The notes: generated by a model from the letters alone, not told the origin. A DNA stretch of 64,000 bases from Roseovarius sp. SCSIO 43702 (GCF_019599045.1 NZ_CP080623.1:1758501-1822500); one strand, 5' to 3'. Positions 48,496 through 58,523 are shown, counted from the first letter of the stretch. Numbers and translations are program-made.

Positions 48496-49683
48496 TCAGG
48501 CCGCGGGTTCGAGCAATGCGCGGCCGTTTCGCAGGTGGCGCGCGGCCAGGTTCCTGGCGCGCCGCCCCTCGGCCAAGGGGCGGGCGGGGGGCATCCTGTG
48601 GGAGCCGGACAAGAGGTCGGGGAAAAGCGCCGCGATCTCGCGCAGCGTGTCGGGATCGAAGACATACGCGGCCTCGGTGCCGAGATAGAGGCTTTCACAG
48701 GGGCTTTGCTCGGCCGACAGGACGTGGTGGGCGTCGAGCAGGAGATGGTGATAGCTCAGGCCCGGGAGCGCCACTTGCGAGATGCCGGGGCATCCGGCGA
48801 GCTTCTTGACCGCGATCAGCACCTCGGGCGTCCCGAACATGCGGCCCGCGATGCGCGAGCGCACGAGGACGCGGTGCTGGGGCGAGAGCCAGAGGTCACG
48901 TGCGGGCAGGCCCCGTCCGAGCGCGCCGGCCTCGATGCGAAAAGGGTGCAGATGCGGCGCCGCGAGAAGTGTCGCGGTGTCGAGACGCACGCCGCCGGCC
49001 CAGCGGACGGGTTGTGCCCCCGCATCGCGGGTGAGAACGAGATCGCCCGCGCGCAGGGTTTCGACGGGGCGGGGGCCGTGATCCGTGTCGATCAGGGTGC
49101 CGGAGACGAAGCAGGGCGCGGCGCGCTGGCCCGGTTGCGGCCGCGTGGTCTCCCGGAAATCGCCATTGGAGTCGCGACGGAAGGCCGTCCCGTTCGGGGC
49201 ATCGGAGGACAGGCTTTCATTGCCGAGATTGGTCGTGCCGCCGAAACCGGAGGGCGGCGGGAGAACGGTGAGCGGATCGCCGTAGGAGAAGCTGAGATAT
49301 TCGCCTGTATTGGTGTCGAGAAGGTAGAGCGTGTCGTTCTTGCCGTGCTCGCCATCCTCGAGAAGCCCGGCATTGGTATTGTCGTCTGGCAGACCCGCGT
49401 CGAAGAACCCCGGCGGCGGGGTGCCGTCATACTGGCCGACGACGGTGGCGGTGCCGTTGGGGCCCAGCGCATCGCCCGGAGCGAAGTCATGGAGAAGTCC
49501 GCGTTTCGCACTCCAGATCTCGATCCCGTCGAGATCGAGCGGGCCGCCCCTGGCGGACTGGATCGTGATGAACTCGTCGGCCTTGTTCGCGCCCCCGTCA
49601 CCATCGGTGTCGAACGCGTTGCTGCCGGCGTTGTCGGCGAGAAACTCGGTAAAGAGCAGCCCATTGGAGAGTTTGATGGCCAT
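48496..49683 (-). CDS. lamin-tail-like plus Hint domain protein
   Basis: A 395-aa protein. Residues 1-190 resemble a lamin-tail beta domain (LLFTEFLADNAGSN, DEFITIQSARGGPLDLDGIEIW) with Asp/Gly-rich loops. A Hint domain follows from about residue 212: PCFVSGTLIDTDHGPRPVETL with Cys at the splice/cleavage position, then LSPQHRVLV with the His. Such Hint proteins are common in Rhodobacterales and are thought to be secreted and to self-process. There is no Sec signal, so type I export is possible. AAGGAT precedes the ATG. Confidence 0.8.
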   Translation of the reverse strand: MAIKLSNGLLFTEFLADNAGSNAFDTDGDGGANKADEFITIQSARGGPLDLDGIEIWSAKRGLLHDFAPGDALGPNGTATVVGQYDGTPPPGFFDAGLPDDNTNAGLLEDGEHGKNDTLYLLDTNTGEYLSFSYGDPLTVLPPPSGFGGTTNLGNESLSSDAPNGTAFRRDSNGDFRETTRPQPGQRAAPCFVSGTLIDTDHGPRPVETLRAGDLVLTRDAGAQPVRWAGGVRLDTATLLAAPHLHPFRIEAGALGRGLPARDLWLSPQHRVLVRSRIAGRMFGTPEVLIAVKKLAGCPGISQVALPGLSYHHLLLDAHHVLSAEQSPCESLYLGTEAAYVFDPDTLREIAALFPDLLSGSHRMPPARPLAEGRRARNLAARHLRNGRALLEPAA

Positions 49684-49806
49684 GTCGGCGAAATCCTTTC
49701 TCGTTCCTCGAGCCGTAGCGGAGAAAGGTGAAAGAACCCTTGAGGGCCGGCGCAACGACAGGGCGTGCGGTGAAGAAAATTCCTGCGAATTCCCTCTTGT
49801 CCCGTG

Positions 49807-50760
49807 TCAGCCCGAGCAGGAGGCGCCACCCAGGACGCAGAACTTGGCGCAGTGAGGATGGTTGAGCGACACGTCACGCTCGGCATCGGCCAACGTGGTG
49901 CCAAGTTCGAATTCGGGGTCATAGGGCAAAAGCGTGCAGGCCAGGACCGTGGGCGCCTCCGCGCCGCGGCGTTTCACGACCATGCGCGAGGAGGCGCACA
50001 TCACGTCCGAGGGTGATTTTCCAAGAATGTCCCAGCAGGCGGTCGTGATCTCGGGCACTTCGACGGTGTCGTCTATTTCGGGAAAGAGGACGGTCATGCC
50101 GGGGTCCTGCGCGTCGATCTCGAAGCCGTGCGCCGCGAAGAGCGCCGCGAAGCCCGCGCGGGCCTCGGCCTCGCTCTCGTTCCAGATGGTGCGTCCCGCG
50201 ACGGCCATGCGCGCGCCCGCGTCGCGCAGCCAGATCATCCCGTCGAGGGTGCGCCGGAAGGTTCCGGGTCCGCGCATTTCCTCGTGCATGGCGGGCGACC
50301 AATGGTCGAGCGAGACCCGCAGGGTGAGCCGGTCGCCGAACTCGTCGATCAGCCGGGCGAGGGGCCTTGCGACCGATTTGCGCTGCATCGGGCGCATGGC
50401 GTTGGTTAGGATGAGCACCTCGAACCCGCGCAAGAGGGCGGTGCGGGCCATGGCGCACATGTCGGGGTTCATGAAGGGCTCTCCGCCGGTAAAGGCGATT
50501 TCGCGCACGGGCCAGCGCCGTTCGGCGATCTGGTCGAGATATTCGCTCACCTCGGCCTCGGTGATGTAGACCAACCGGTCATTCGAGGGCGAGCTTTCGA
50601 TATAGCAGTTCACGCAGGTGATGTTGCAGAGCGTGCCGGTGTTGAACCAGAGCGTCCGTGGGGTGACGAGCGAGACATGCGCGCGCGGCTGGCCATCGGC
50701 GGTGATGTGCGGGTCTAGGAACTTGCCGCCGTTGGCGCAGTTGGTCGGGGTGTCTTTCAT
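49807..50760 (-). CDS. radical SAM protein with C-terminal Cys cluster
   Basis: A 317-aa radical SAM enzyme. The 4Fe-4S motif C-x3-C-x2-C is in LCNITCVNCYIESSP. The SAM-binding GGEPFMNPD follows. Extra cysteines at the C-terminus (VMCASS, LACTL, then HCAKFCVLGGASC) suggest an auxiliary cluster of the SPASM/twitch kind. The substrate is unknown. GGAGCAACG lies before the ATG. The Hint protein follows 123 bp downstream on the same strand. Confidence 0.85.
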   Translation of the reverse strand: MKDTPTNCANGGKFLDPHITADGQPRAHVSLVTPRTLWFNTGTLCNITCVNCYIESSPSNDRLVYITEAEVSEYLDQIAERRWPVREIAFTGGEPFMNPDMCAMARTALLRGFEVLILTNAMRPMQRKSVARPLARLIDEFGDRLTLRVSLDHWSPAMHEEMRGPGTFRRTLDGMIWLRDAGARMAVAGRTIWNESEAEARAGFAALFAAHGFEIDAQDPGMTVLFPEIDDTVEVPEITTACWDILGKSPSDVMCASSRMVVKRRGAEAPTVLACTLLPYDPEFELGTTLADAERDVSLNHPHCAKFCVLGGASCSG

Positions 50761-50934
50761 CGTTGCTCCGGCCTTCCAGTCGGTTTCGCGCTCTGCTGCT
50801 GCCATACGGACCTAGATCCCCCGCCTGCACAAGAAAAGTCCGCACGGCGAGGGCTGACGCCATTGTGAACGCAAGAGGGCGTGCTAGTCTCGCCCCCAGA
50901 GGGGTGCGGAGCCGCGCCCGGTGAAGGGGAGCCC

Positions 50935-52389
50935 ATGGTCTCACGCGTCATCCCGGTCGAACCGTTCGACCTTGTCATCATCGGGGGTACCGGCGACCTG
51001 GCGCGGCGCAAGATCCTGCCGGCGCTATACCGGCGATTCGTGGCGGGGCAGATCGAGAAGACGAGCCGGATCATCGGCGCCGCGCGCTCGGAATTCGACG
51101 TGGAAGGCTATCGCGACTTCGCGGCGGAAGCGATCGGCGAGTTCACCGACGAGGACGAGGTGCAGCCCCGCAAGCTCGCGGCTTTCCTGAAACTCGTGGA
51201 TTACGTGACGCTCGACGCGAAGGGTGAGACCGGCTGGGCGGACCTGGCCGGGAAGGTGCATGAGGACCGCATCCGCGCCTTCTATTTCTCGGTCGGTCCC
51301 AGCCTTTTCGGGGACCTGGCCAAGCGGCTCCACAAGCACGGGATGGCCGATGCCGAAAGCCGCATCGTCGTGGAGAAGCCGTTCGGGCACGACCTCGCCT
51401 CGGCGCGTGAGCTCAACCGGACGCTGGCGCGGCATTTCGACGAGCGGCAGATCTACCGGATCGACCATTACCTCGGGAAGGAGACAGTGCAGAACCTGAT
51501 GGCGATCCGGTTCGGCAACATGCTGTTTGAGCCGCTGTGGAACAGCCAATACGTGGATCACATCCAGATCACCGTGGCCGAGCGCGTGGGTGTGGGCACG
51601 CGGGGCGGGTATTACGACCGCGCGGGCGCCATGCGGGACATGGTCCAGAACCACCTGATGCAGCTTCTGTGCCTCATCGCGATGGAACCGCCAGCGAAAT
51701 TCGATCCCGACGCGGTGCGTGACGAGAAGCTGAAGGTCATCCGCGCGCTGGAGCACGTCAAGCCCGAGAACCTGGTGCGCGGCCAGTATGACGGGGATGG
51801 CACGCATCCCGGCTATCGCAACGAGGTGGAGAACCGCGACAGCACGACCGAGACCTTCGTGGCGCTCAAGGCGCATGTGAGCAACTGGCGGTGGGCGGGC
51901 ACGCCCTTCTACCTGCGCACCGGGAAGCGGCTGCGCGAGCGGACGAGCGAGATCGCCGTGGTCTTCAAGGACGCGCCGCATTCGATCTTCGACGCGGATG
52001 CGGGACGGCATCACAACATCCTCACGATCCGGCTTCAGCCCAACGAGGGGATCGAGCTTGGCGTCACGATCAAGGAGCCGGGGCCGGGAGGGATGCGCCT
52101 TGTCGACGTGCCGCTCGACATGAGCTTCGCCGAAGTTCTGGGACCGGACGAAGCGGATTTTCCCGACGCCTACGAGCGGCTCATCATGGACGTCATCCGG
52201 GGCAACCAGACGCTCTTCATGCGCGGGGACGAGGTCGAGGCGGCCTGGGCCTGGACCGACCCGATCATCGCGGAGTGGCAGGCGGCGGGCGAGGCGCCCC
52301 AACCCTACGATCCCGGTGGATCGGGACCGGAGGAGGCGCTGTTCCTCATGCACAGGGATGGCCGGCGTTGGCGGGAGATCAAGCCATGA
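50935..52389 (+). CDS. zwf: glucose-6-phosphate 1-dehydrogenase
   Basis: A 484-aa enzyme oxidising glucose 6-phosphate to 6-phosphogluconolactone with NADP+. The coenzyme loop is IIGGTGDLARRKILPALY, and the catalytic RIDHYLGKE is intact. EKPFGHDLASAREL is also typical. AAGGGGAG precedes the ATG at 50935. It starts the zwf-pgl-pgi operon feeding the Entner-Doudoroff and pentose phosphate routes; the stop overlaps pgl (ATGA). Confidence 0.97.
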   Translation: MVSRVIPVEPFDLVIIGGTGDLARRKILPALYRRFVAGQIEKTSRIIGAARSEFDVEGYRDFAAEAIGEFTDEDEVQPRKLAAFLKLVDYVTLDAKGETGWADLAGKVHEDRIRAFYFSVGPSLFGDLAKRLHKHGMADAESRIVVEKPFGHDLASARELNRTLARHFDERQIYRIDHYLGKETVQNLMAIRFGNMLFEPLWNSQYVDHIQITVAERVGVGTRGGYYDRAGAMRDMVQNHLMQLLCLIAMEPPAKFDPDAVRDEKLKVIRALEHVKPENLVRGQYDGDGTHPGYRNEVENRDSTTETFVALKAHVSNWRWAGTPFYLRTGKRLRERTSEIAVVFKDAPHSIFDADAGRHHNILTIRLQPNEGIELGVTIKEPGPGGMRLVDVPLDMSFAEVLGPDEADFPDAYERLIMDVIRGNQTLFMRGDEVEAAWAWTDPIIAEWQAAGEAPQPYDPGGSGPEEALFLMHRDGRRWREIKP

Positions 52390-53060
52390 ACCTGATAGAA
52401 CATACCGATTCCGAGATGATGGCGCTGGCGGTCGCGAACCGGCTGGCGGGCGATCTCAACACCGCGCTCGAGACGCGGGACCGCGCGCTTCTGGTGGTGC
52501 CGGGCGGGAGCACGCCGGGGCCGATCTTCGACGTGCTCTGTGCGGCGCGACTCGACTGGGGGCGGGTGGTCGTGACGCTCAGCGACGAACGCTGGCGGCC
52601 CGAGGCGCATATCCGGTCGAACACGCGGCTCATCCGCGAGCGGCTTCTGGTGGAGCGCGCGGCAGAGGCCGAGTTCGTGCCGCTCTACAAGCGGACCGAG
52701 ACACCCGAGGAGGCGATCGAGGAACTGGCTGCCGGGCTTGAGCCGCACCTCCCGGTGTCGGTGCTGTTGCTCGGGATGGGGGCCGACATGCACACCGCGT
52801 CGCTTTTCCCCAAGGGCGACCGGATCGAGGAGGCGATGGGGCGGGATGCGCCGATCCTCGTGCCGATGCGGGTGGAAGGAGAGCCGGAACCGCGCGTCAC
52901 GCTGAGCGCGCGGGTGCTGAACGACGCGATGTGCAAGCATCTCGTCATCACGGGGGATGCGAAGCGCGGGGCGCTGATGCGCGCGCAGGCGTCGTCGCCC
53001 CTCCAGGCGCCGATCGCGGCTTTCCTCGAGGACATGGACGTGCATTGGGCGGCGGAATGA
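52386..53060 (+). CDS. pgl: 6-phosphogluconolactonase
   Basis: A 224-aa DevB-type lactonase. VVPGGSTPGPIFDVL, SDERWRPEAHIRSNTRLIRE and LLLGMGADMHTASLFP are family motifs. It hydrolyses the Zwf product. Its ATG lies in the zwf stop (ATGA), and its stop overlaps the pgi start in the same way. Confidence 0.95.
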   Translation: MNLIEHTDSEMMALAVANRLAGDLNTALETRDRALLVVPGGSTPGPIFDVLCAARLDWGRVVVTLSDERWRPEAHIRSNTRLIRERLLVERAAEAEFVPLYKRTETPEEAIEELAAGLEPHLPVSVLLLGMGADMHTASLFPKGDRIEEAMGRDAPILVPMRVEGEPEPRVTLSARVLNDAMCKHLVITGDAKRGALMRAQASSPLQAPIAAFLEDMDVHWAAE

Positions 53061-54670
53061 GCGGCGTGCCCGACAACGTTCGCGCGCTGGCCGAGGCGGC
53101 GCGGGCCCGCGGCATCCGGCCGCTCTTTGACGACAAGGACCGCGCCGAGACCTTTTCGGTGCGTTTCGACGGGATGGTCTTCGATTATTCGAAGACGCAT
53201 CTCGACGCGAAGGCGCGGACCGCGATGACGGGCTGGGCAACCGCGGCCGGTGTCGAAGACCGGCGCGCGGCGATGTTCGCGGGCGCGCCCATCAACGAGA
53301 CGGAGGGCCGCGCGGTGCTGCATACCGCGTTGCGGAACCTCTCGGGCGGGCCGGTCGAGGTGGAGGGGCGCGACGTCATGCCCGGCGTGCGCGACACGCT
53401 GACGCGGATGCAGGCCTTCGCCGAGGAAGTGCGTGCGGGCCGGTTCGAGGGGGCGGGCGGGACGATCACGGACGTGGTCAATATCGGGATCGGCGGATCG
53501 CACCTGGGCCCGGAGATGGCGGTGCGTGCCTTGTCGCCATACCACGACGGACCGCGATGCCATTTCATCGCGAACGTGGACGGCGCGGATGCGGCGGACG
53601 TGCTGAAGGGACTCGATCCGGGCCGGACGCTGGTCATCGTGGCGTCGAAGAGCTTCACCACCATCGAGACCATGACCAACGCGGCGACGGTGCGCGATTG
53701 GATGGCGGACACCGTGACCGAGCCCGTGGCGCAGTTCGTGGCGCTCTCCTCGGCGCTGGAGAGAACGGCGGAGTTCGGCATTCCCGAGGCGCGGGTCTTT
53801 GGGTTCGAGGATTGGGTCGGGGGGCGCTATTCGATCTGGGGGCCGATCGGGCTGTCGCTGATGCTGGCGATCGGACCGGAGCGCTTCACCGAGCTTCTGC
53901 AGGGCGGGGAGGCGATGGACCGGCATTTCCGCGCGGCGCCGATGGCCGAGAACATGCCGGTGATGCTGGCGCTGACGGGGCTCTGGCATCACCAGGTGTT
54001 GGGCTTTCCGACGCGCGCGGTGCTGCCCTACGACCAGAGGCTCGCGCGGCTGCCGGCCTATCTTCAGCAACTCGAGATGGAGAGCAACGGCAAGAGGGTG
54101 ACGATGGAGGGCGAGGCGCTCGCCGTGGCTTCGGGGCCGGTCGTCTGGGGCGCGCCGGGGACGAACGGGCAACATGCGTTCTACCAGTTGATCCACCAGG
54201 GCACGCAGGTCGTGCCGTGCGAGTTCATGGTCGCGGCGCAAGGCCACGAGCCGGAGCTTGCGCATCATCACCGGCTTCTGGTGGCCAATTGCCTGGCCCA
54301 GTCCGAGGCGCTGATGCGCGGGCGCACGCCCGATGAGGCGCGGGCGCTGATGGCCGAGGCCGGATACGAGGGCGCGGAGCTTGAGCGTCAGGCGGCGCAT
54401 CGGGTCTTTCCCGGCGACCGGCCCTCGGTCACGCTGGCCTATGATCGGCTCACCCCGCGCAGGCTGGGCCAGATCGTGGCGCTCTACGAGCACCGGGTCT
54501 TTGTCGAGGGGGTGATTCTCGGGATCAACTCGTTCGACCAGTGGGGGGTGGAACTGGGCAAGAAGCTCGCGGACGACATGGCGGAGCTTCTCGCGGGTGC
54601 TGCCCCGGTCGAGGGCAAGGACGGCTCGACCCGCGCGCTCCTGGAATTCATGCGCAAGACGGCCCGCTGA
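53057..54670 (+). CDS. pgi: glucose-6-phosphate isomerase
   Basis: A 537-aa isomerase between glucose 6-phosphate and fructose 6-phosphate. NIGIGGSHLGPEM, VASKSFTTIETMTNA, GGRYSIWGPIGLS, QLEMESNGK and the late GINSFDQWGVELGK are the PGI signatures. Translationally coupled to pgl. In Entner-Doudoroff users it also returns fructose 6-phosphate to the cycle. Confidence 0.96.
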   Translation: MSGVPDNVRALAEAARARGIRPLFDDKDRAETFSVRFDGMVFDYSKTHLDAKARTAMTGWATAAGVEDRRAAMFAGAPINETEGRAVLHTALRNLSGGPVEVEGRDVMPGVRDTLTRMQAFAEEVRAGRFEGAGGTITDVVNIGIGGSHLGPEMAVRALSPYHDGPRCHFIANVDGADAADVLKGLDPGRTLVIVASKSFTTIETMTNAATVRDWMADTVTEPVAQFVALSSALERTAEFGIPEARVFGFEDWVGGRYSIWGPIGLSLMLAIGPERFTELLQGGEAMDRHFRAAPMAENMPVMLALTGLWHHQVLGFPTRAVLPYDQRLARLPAYLQQLEMESNGKRVTMEGEALAVASGPVVWGAPGTNGQHAFYQLIHQGTQVVPCEFMVAAQGHEPELAHHHRLLVANCLAQSEALMRGRTPDEARALMAEAGYEGAELERQAAHRVFPGDRPSVTLAYDRLTPRRLGQIVALYEHRVFVEGVILGINSFDQWGVELGKKLADDMAELLAGAAPVEGKDGSTRALLEFMRKTAR

Positions 54671-54754
54671 GAGCGGCCGATCGCGTCCGTGGGCGGGTTG
54701 TCGCCGTCTTGTCCCGCGTCATCCGCCGAATTCCGCGCATTTTACAAAATTGCT

Positions 54755-54779
54755 GGAACTTCGCGCTATCCGCTGCGTT
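54755..54779 (+). promoter_or_regulatory. possible EcfG-type (general stress) promoter
   Basis: GGAAC at 54755-54759, 16 bp, then CGTT at 54776-54779: the spacing and boxes of alphaproteobacterial EcfG promoters. It lies 43 bp before the glycine-zipper lipoprotein. Whether this organism has EcfG cannot be told from the window. Confidence 0.45.
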
Positions 54780-54821
54780 TCTGACGTCGACACCGAAACG
54801 CAATGCGAAAGGATGGATGTC

Positions 54822-55097
54822 ATGAAAAACTGGATTATCGGAGCAGCAGGGGCGGCAGTCATGACGCTCGGGGCATGTGAGAACATGACGACCAACCAGC
54901 GCACCGTCGCTGGCGCAGCGGGCGGGGCCGCGGCAGGCCTCATTACCGCCGAGGCGCTTGGAGCCGACAGTGACTGGAAACTGATTTCCGCGCTTGGCGG
55001 GGCCGCAGCGGGCACCGTGGTCGCGCAGAACAACCAGCGCAAGATCTGTGCCTATGCCCGCGGCGACGGCACCTATTACGAGGCGCCGTGCCCGTAA
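54822..55097 (+). CDS. glycine-zipper lipoprotein, OsmB-like
   Basis: A 91-aa protein. The signal has lipobox LGAC (residues 18-21). Two Gly/Ala zipper helices (VAGAAGGAAAGLITA and LGGAAAGTVVAQ) precede a short C-terminus with two Cys. Such small lipoproteins are usually stress-induced envelope components. AAAGGA precedes the ATG; an ATG three codons earlier is possible. It has its own putative promoter and terminator. Confidence 0.82.
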   Translation: MKNWIIGAAGAAVMTLGACENMTTNQRTVAGAAGGAAAGLITAEALGADSDWKLISALGGAAAGTVVAQNNQRKICAYARGDGTYYEAPCP

Positions 55098-55129
55098 GAC
55101 GTTCCCTCGCAGGGGGTTTCATGATGGAA

Positions 55130-55159
55130 GGGCGTGCGGGATCCCCGCACGCCCTTTTT
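55130..55159 (+). terminator. rho-independent terminator of the lipoprotein gene
   Basis: GGGCGTGCGGG pairs perfectly with CCCGCACGCCC (11 bp, loop ATC), followed by five T. On the minus strand there is no T run, so it acts mainly on the plus transcript. Confidence 0.92.
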
Positions 55160-55164
55160 CACTT

Positions 55165-56523
<1,359 letters not shown>

Positions 56524-56540
56524 CTAACAGGGGCGGATGT

Positions 56541-57443
56541 TCACGATAACGGGGCCGTTCCGCCCGCGATCCGCGTCCGTCCGCGCCGGGCGAGGCGGCG
56601 TTCGCGGAGAATCGTGTAGATGCCCGAGCCGATGATCAGTGCCGATCCGAGATAGGTGAAGAGGTCAGGACGCTCGGCGAAAACGACGATGCCGAGGATG
56701 AGCGCGAAGAGCAGGCGGGAATAGCGGAAGGGCGACACGAATGAGACCTCGCCCACGCGCATCGCCGCCACCACGCCGTAATAGCCCGCGCAGCCGAAGC
56801 CGATCCCGAGGACGAACGCCCAGAGCGGAAAGTCCGGCGGCATGAGGGGCTCGCCCGTCACGAGGCAGAGGCCGACCCCCGCCGGAACGAGCGTTGCGAA
56901 ACCGTAGGCCGAGATGATGCGCGACGTTACGGTCGCCGGAGTGAAGCGGGTGGCGAGGTCGCGCAGGGCGAGTGCGAAGACCGCGATCACCGGCAGGAGG
57001 GAGACCGGCGTGAACCCCGAGAGACCGGGGCGGATGATGAGCAGGACACCCGCGAAGCCGATGGCAATGGCGCTCCAGCGTCGCCAGCCGACGGTCTCGC
57101 CGAGGAAAAGCGCGGCGGCCAGCGTGATGGCGAGTGGCTGGGCCTGGAGGATGGCCGAGACCACCGAGAGGTCGGCGAGCGAGAGCGCGGTCACGAAGCT
57201 GAGCGCCGCGAGCAGTTCGCCCAGGTTGCGCAGCAGGAGCGGGGCACGCAGCGCGTCGCGCGGAAAGAGCCTGTCGCGACTGACCAAGGCGATGGTGGCG
57301 AAGACCGCCGTGCCACCGAGGCCGAAGAGCATGAGGATATGCCCCACCGAGAGCGTGAGGGAGAGATACTTGACGAAACTGTCCTCGATGGCGAAGCCCG
57401 CCATGGCCAGCACCATGAGAAGCGCACCGCGCAAATTGTCCAT
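56541..57443 (-). CDS. DMT family (EamA) transporter
   Basis: A 300-aa permease with ten membrane helices and two EamA repeats (FAIEDSFVKYLSLTL; VVSAILQAQPLAITLAAALFLGE near the end of repeat 1, residues 94-116). The substrate is unknown. GGAGGG precedes the ATG. It starts 12 bp after xthA on the same strand, so is probably co-transcribed with it. Confidence 0.88.
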   Translation of the reverse strand: MDNLRGALLMVLAMAGFAIEDSFVKYLSLTLSVGHILMLFGLGGTAVFATIALVSRDRLFPRDALRAPLLLRNLGELLAALSFVTALSLADLSVVSAILQAQPLAITLAAALFLGETVGWRRWSAIAIGFAGVLLIIRPGLSGFTPVSLLPVIAVFALALRDLATRFTPATVTSRIISAYGFATLVPAGVGLCLVTGEPLMPPDFPLWAFVLGIGFGCAGYYGVVAAMRVGEVSFVSPFRYSRLLFALILGIVVFAERPDLFTYLGSALIIGSGIYTILRERRLARRGRTRIAGGTAPLS

Positions 57444-57455
57444 GCCGGGCCCTCC

Positions 57456-58238
57456 TCAGGCGTCGAGGGTCACCCAGATGGGCACGTGGTCCGACGGTTT
57501 CTCGCCGCCGCGGACGTGGCGGTCGATCTGGCAGTCTGTGAGCAGGTCGGCGCAGGCCGGACCCAGCAGGAAATGGTCGATGCGGATTCCGTGATCGCGG
57601 TTCCAGGCGCCGGCCTGGTAGTCCCAGAACGTGTAATGGCCGGGACCACGGGTGCGGGCGCGGAACGCGTCGGTGAGCCCAAGATTCACGATCCGGCGAA
57701 AGGCGGCGCGGGTTTGCGGCAGGGCGAGCGCGTCCTCGCGCCATGCCTCGGGGTTCTTCGCATCCTCATCCTGCGGAATGACGTTATAGTCGCCCGCCAT
57801 GAGAAACGGCTCCTCGAGCGCGAGGAGTTCGCGCGCGCGGTCCTCGAGACGTTTCATCCATGCGAGCTTGTAGTCGTATTTCGGACCCGGTGCGGGATTG
57901 CCGTTGGGCAGGTAGAGGCCGCAGACGCGCACGGGCCGCGTGTCGCCCATGACGGTGGCCTCGATCCAGCGGGCCTGGTCGTCCGCGTCGTCGCCCGGAA
58001 GGCCGCGCGTCACGTCTTCGAGCGGGAGTTTCGACAGGATGGCAACCCCGTTGAAGCTTTTCTGGCCGTGGGTTTCAACGACGTAGCCGCGATCCTCGAA
58101 GGGTTCGCGCGGGAAGCCCTCGTCGACGGACTTGATCTCCTGCAGGAGGACGACGTCGGGCTGCGCCTCGTCGAGCCAGTCGCCAAGGGCGGAGAGGCGT
58201 GCCTTGATGCCGTTGATGTTGAAACTGGCGATCTTCAT
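57456..58238 (-). CDS. xthA: exodeoxyribonuclease III
   Basis: A 260-aa AP endonuclease/3' exonuclease of base-excision repair. SFNINGIKARLSALGDWL, LLQEIKSVDE with the metal Glu, CGLYLPNGNPAP, GDYNVIP, the IDHFLLGP segment and the catalytic SDHVPIWV end are all present. M-K-I-A at 58238 follows GAGGGGGAC; open frame further upstream lies in the intergenic region and is not used. Confidence 0.95.
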   Translation of the reverse strand: MKIASFNINGIKARLSALGDWLDEAQPDVVLLQEIKSVDEGFPREPFEDRGYVVETHGQKSFNGVAILSKLPLEDVTRGLPGDDADDQARWIEATVMGDTRPVRVCGLYLPNGNPAPGPKYDYKLAWMKRLEDRARELLALEEPFLMAGDYNVIPQDEDAKNPEAWREDALALPQTRAAFRRIVNLGLTDAFRARTRGPGHYTFWDYQAGAWNRDHGIRIDHFLLGPACADLLTDCQIDRHVRGGEKPSDHVPIWVTLDA

Positions 58239-58332
58239 GAGACGTCCCCCTCCGGCCCGTTGCTTTCGTCTATCGCGCAGACGGATCGCGGGGGCAAGGG
58301 CGGGCGAATCGTGGAGCCGGTCGGGCCGTGCA

Positions 58333-58348
58333 TTAACCATTCGCTAAC
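58333..58348. promoter_or_regulatory. CtrA-like box upstream of xthA and the repeat gene
   Basis: TTAA-CCATTCG-CTAAC, one mismatch from TTAA-N7-TTAAC. It lies 95 bp before xthA on the minus strand and 263 bp before the repeat-protein gene. Next to it, TTGTGC and GCACAA (58352-58371) form a 6-8-6 inverted repeat. Confidence 0.4.
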
Positions 58349-58406
58349 CCTTTGTGCAAATACCCGCACAAGTTGTAACGGGGTTCCGTGCTGCTCGTCG
58401 CGGTAT

Positions 58407-58415
58407 TTATCCACA
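58407..58415 (+). promoter_or_regulatory. DnaA box, perfect consensus (copy 1)
   Basis: TTATCCACA on the plus strand, followed by an AT-rich run (AAAATTTTTT). It pairs with an inverted copy 99 bp downstream. Confidence 0.55.
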
Positions 58416-58435
58416 GGTCAAAATTTTTTCCGCTC

Positions 58436-58460
58436 GAGTAGTGATGGCGAATGATCGGAG
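58436..58460 (+). promoter_or_regulatory. bipartite motif shared with 38582-38609, copy 2
   Basis: GAGTAGTGA (58436-58444) and ATGATCGGAG (58451-58460), 6 bp apart, in the same order and orientation as upstream of dksA. It lies between the two DnaA boxes. Confidence 0.5.
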
Positions 58461-58495
58461 AAACTCAAGATACTGCAGCGTGATACCCGGCGAAG

Positions 58496-58523
58496 TTGAA
58501 CGATTAAACTCGATGTGGATAAA
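58496..58523 (+). promoter_or_regulatory. possible promoter of the repeat-protein gene
   Basis: TTGAAC (58496-58501), 16 bp, then GATAAA (58518-58523); four of six matches in each box. The second DnaA box covers the -10. It would give a 5' leader of about 80 nt. Confidence 0.35.
58514..58522 (-). promoter_or_regulatory. DnaA box, perfect consensus (copy 2, inverted)
   Basis: TGTGGATAA, the reverse complement of TTATCCACA. It overlaps the putative -10 of the repeat-protein gene. Confidence 0.55.
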
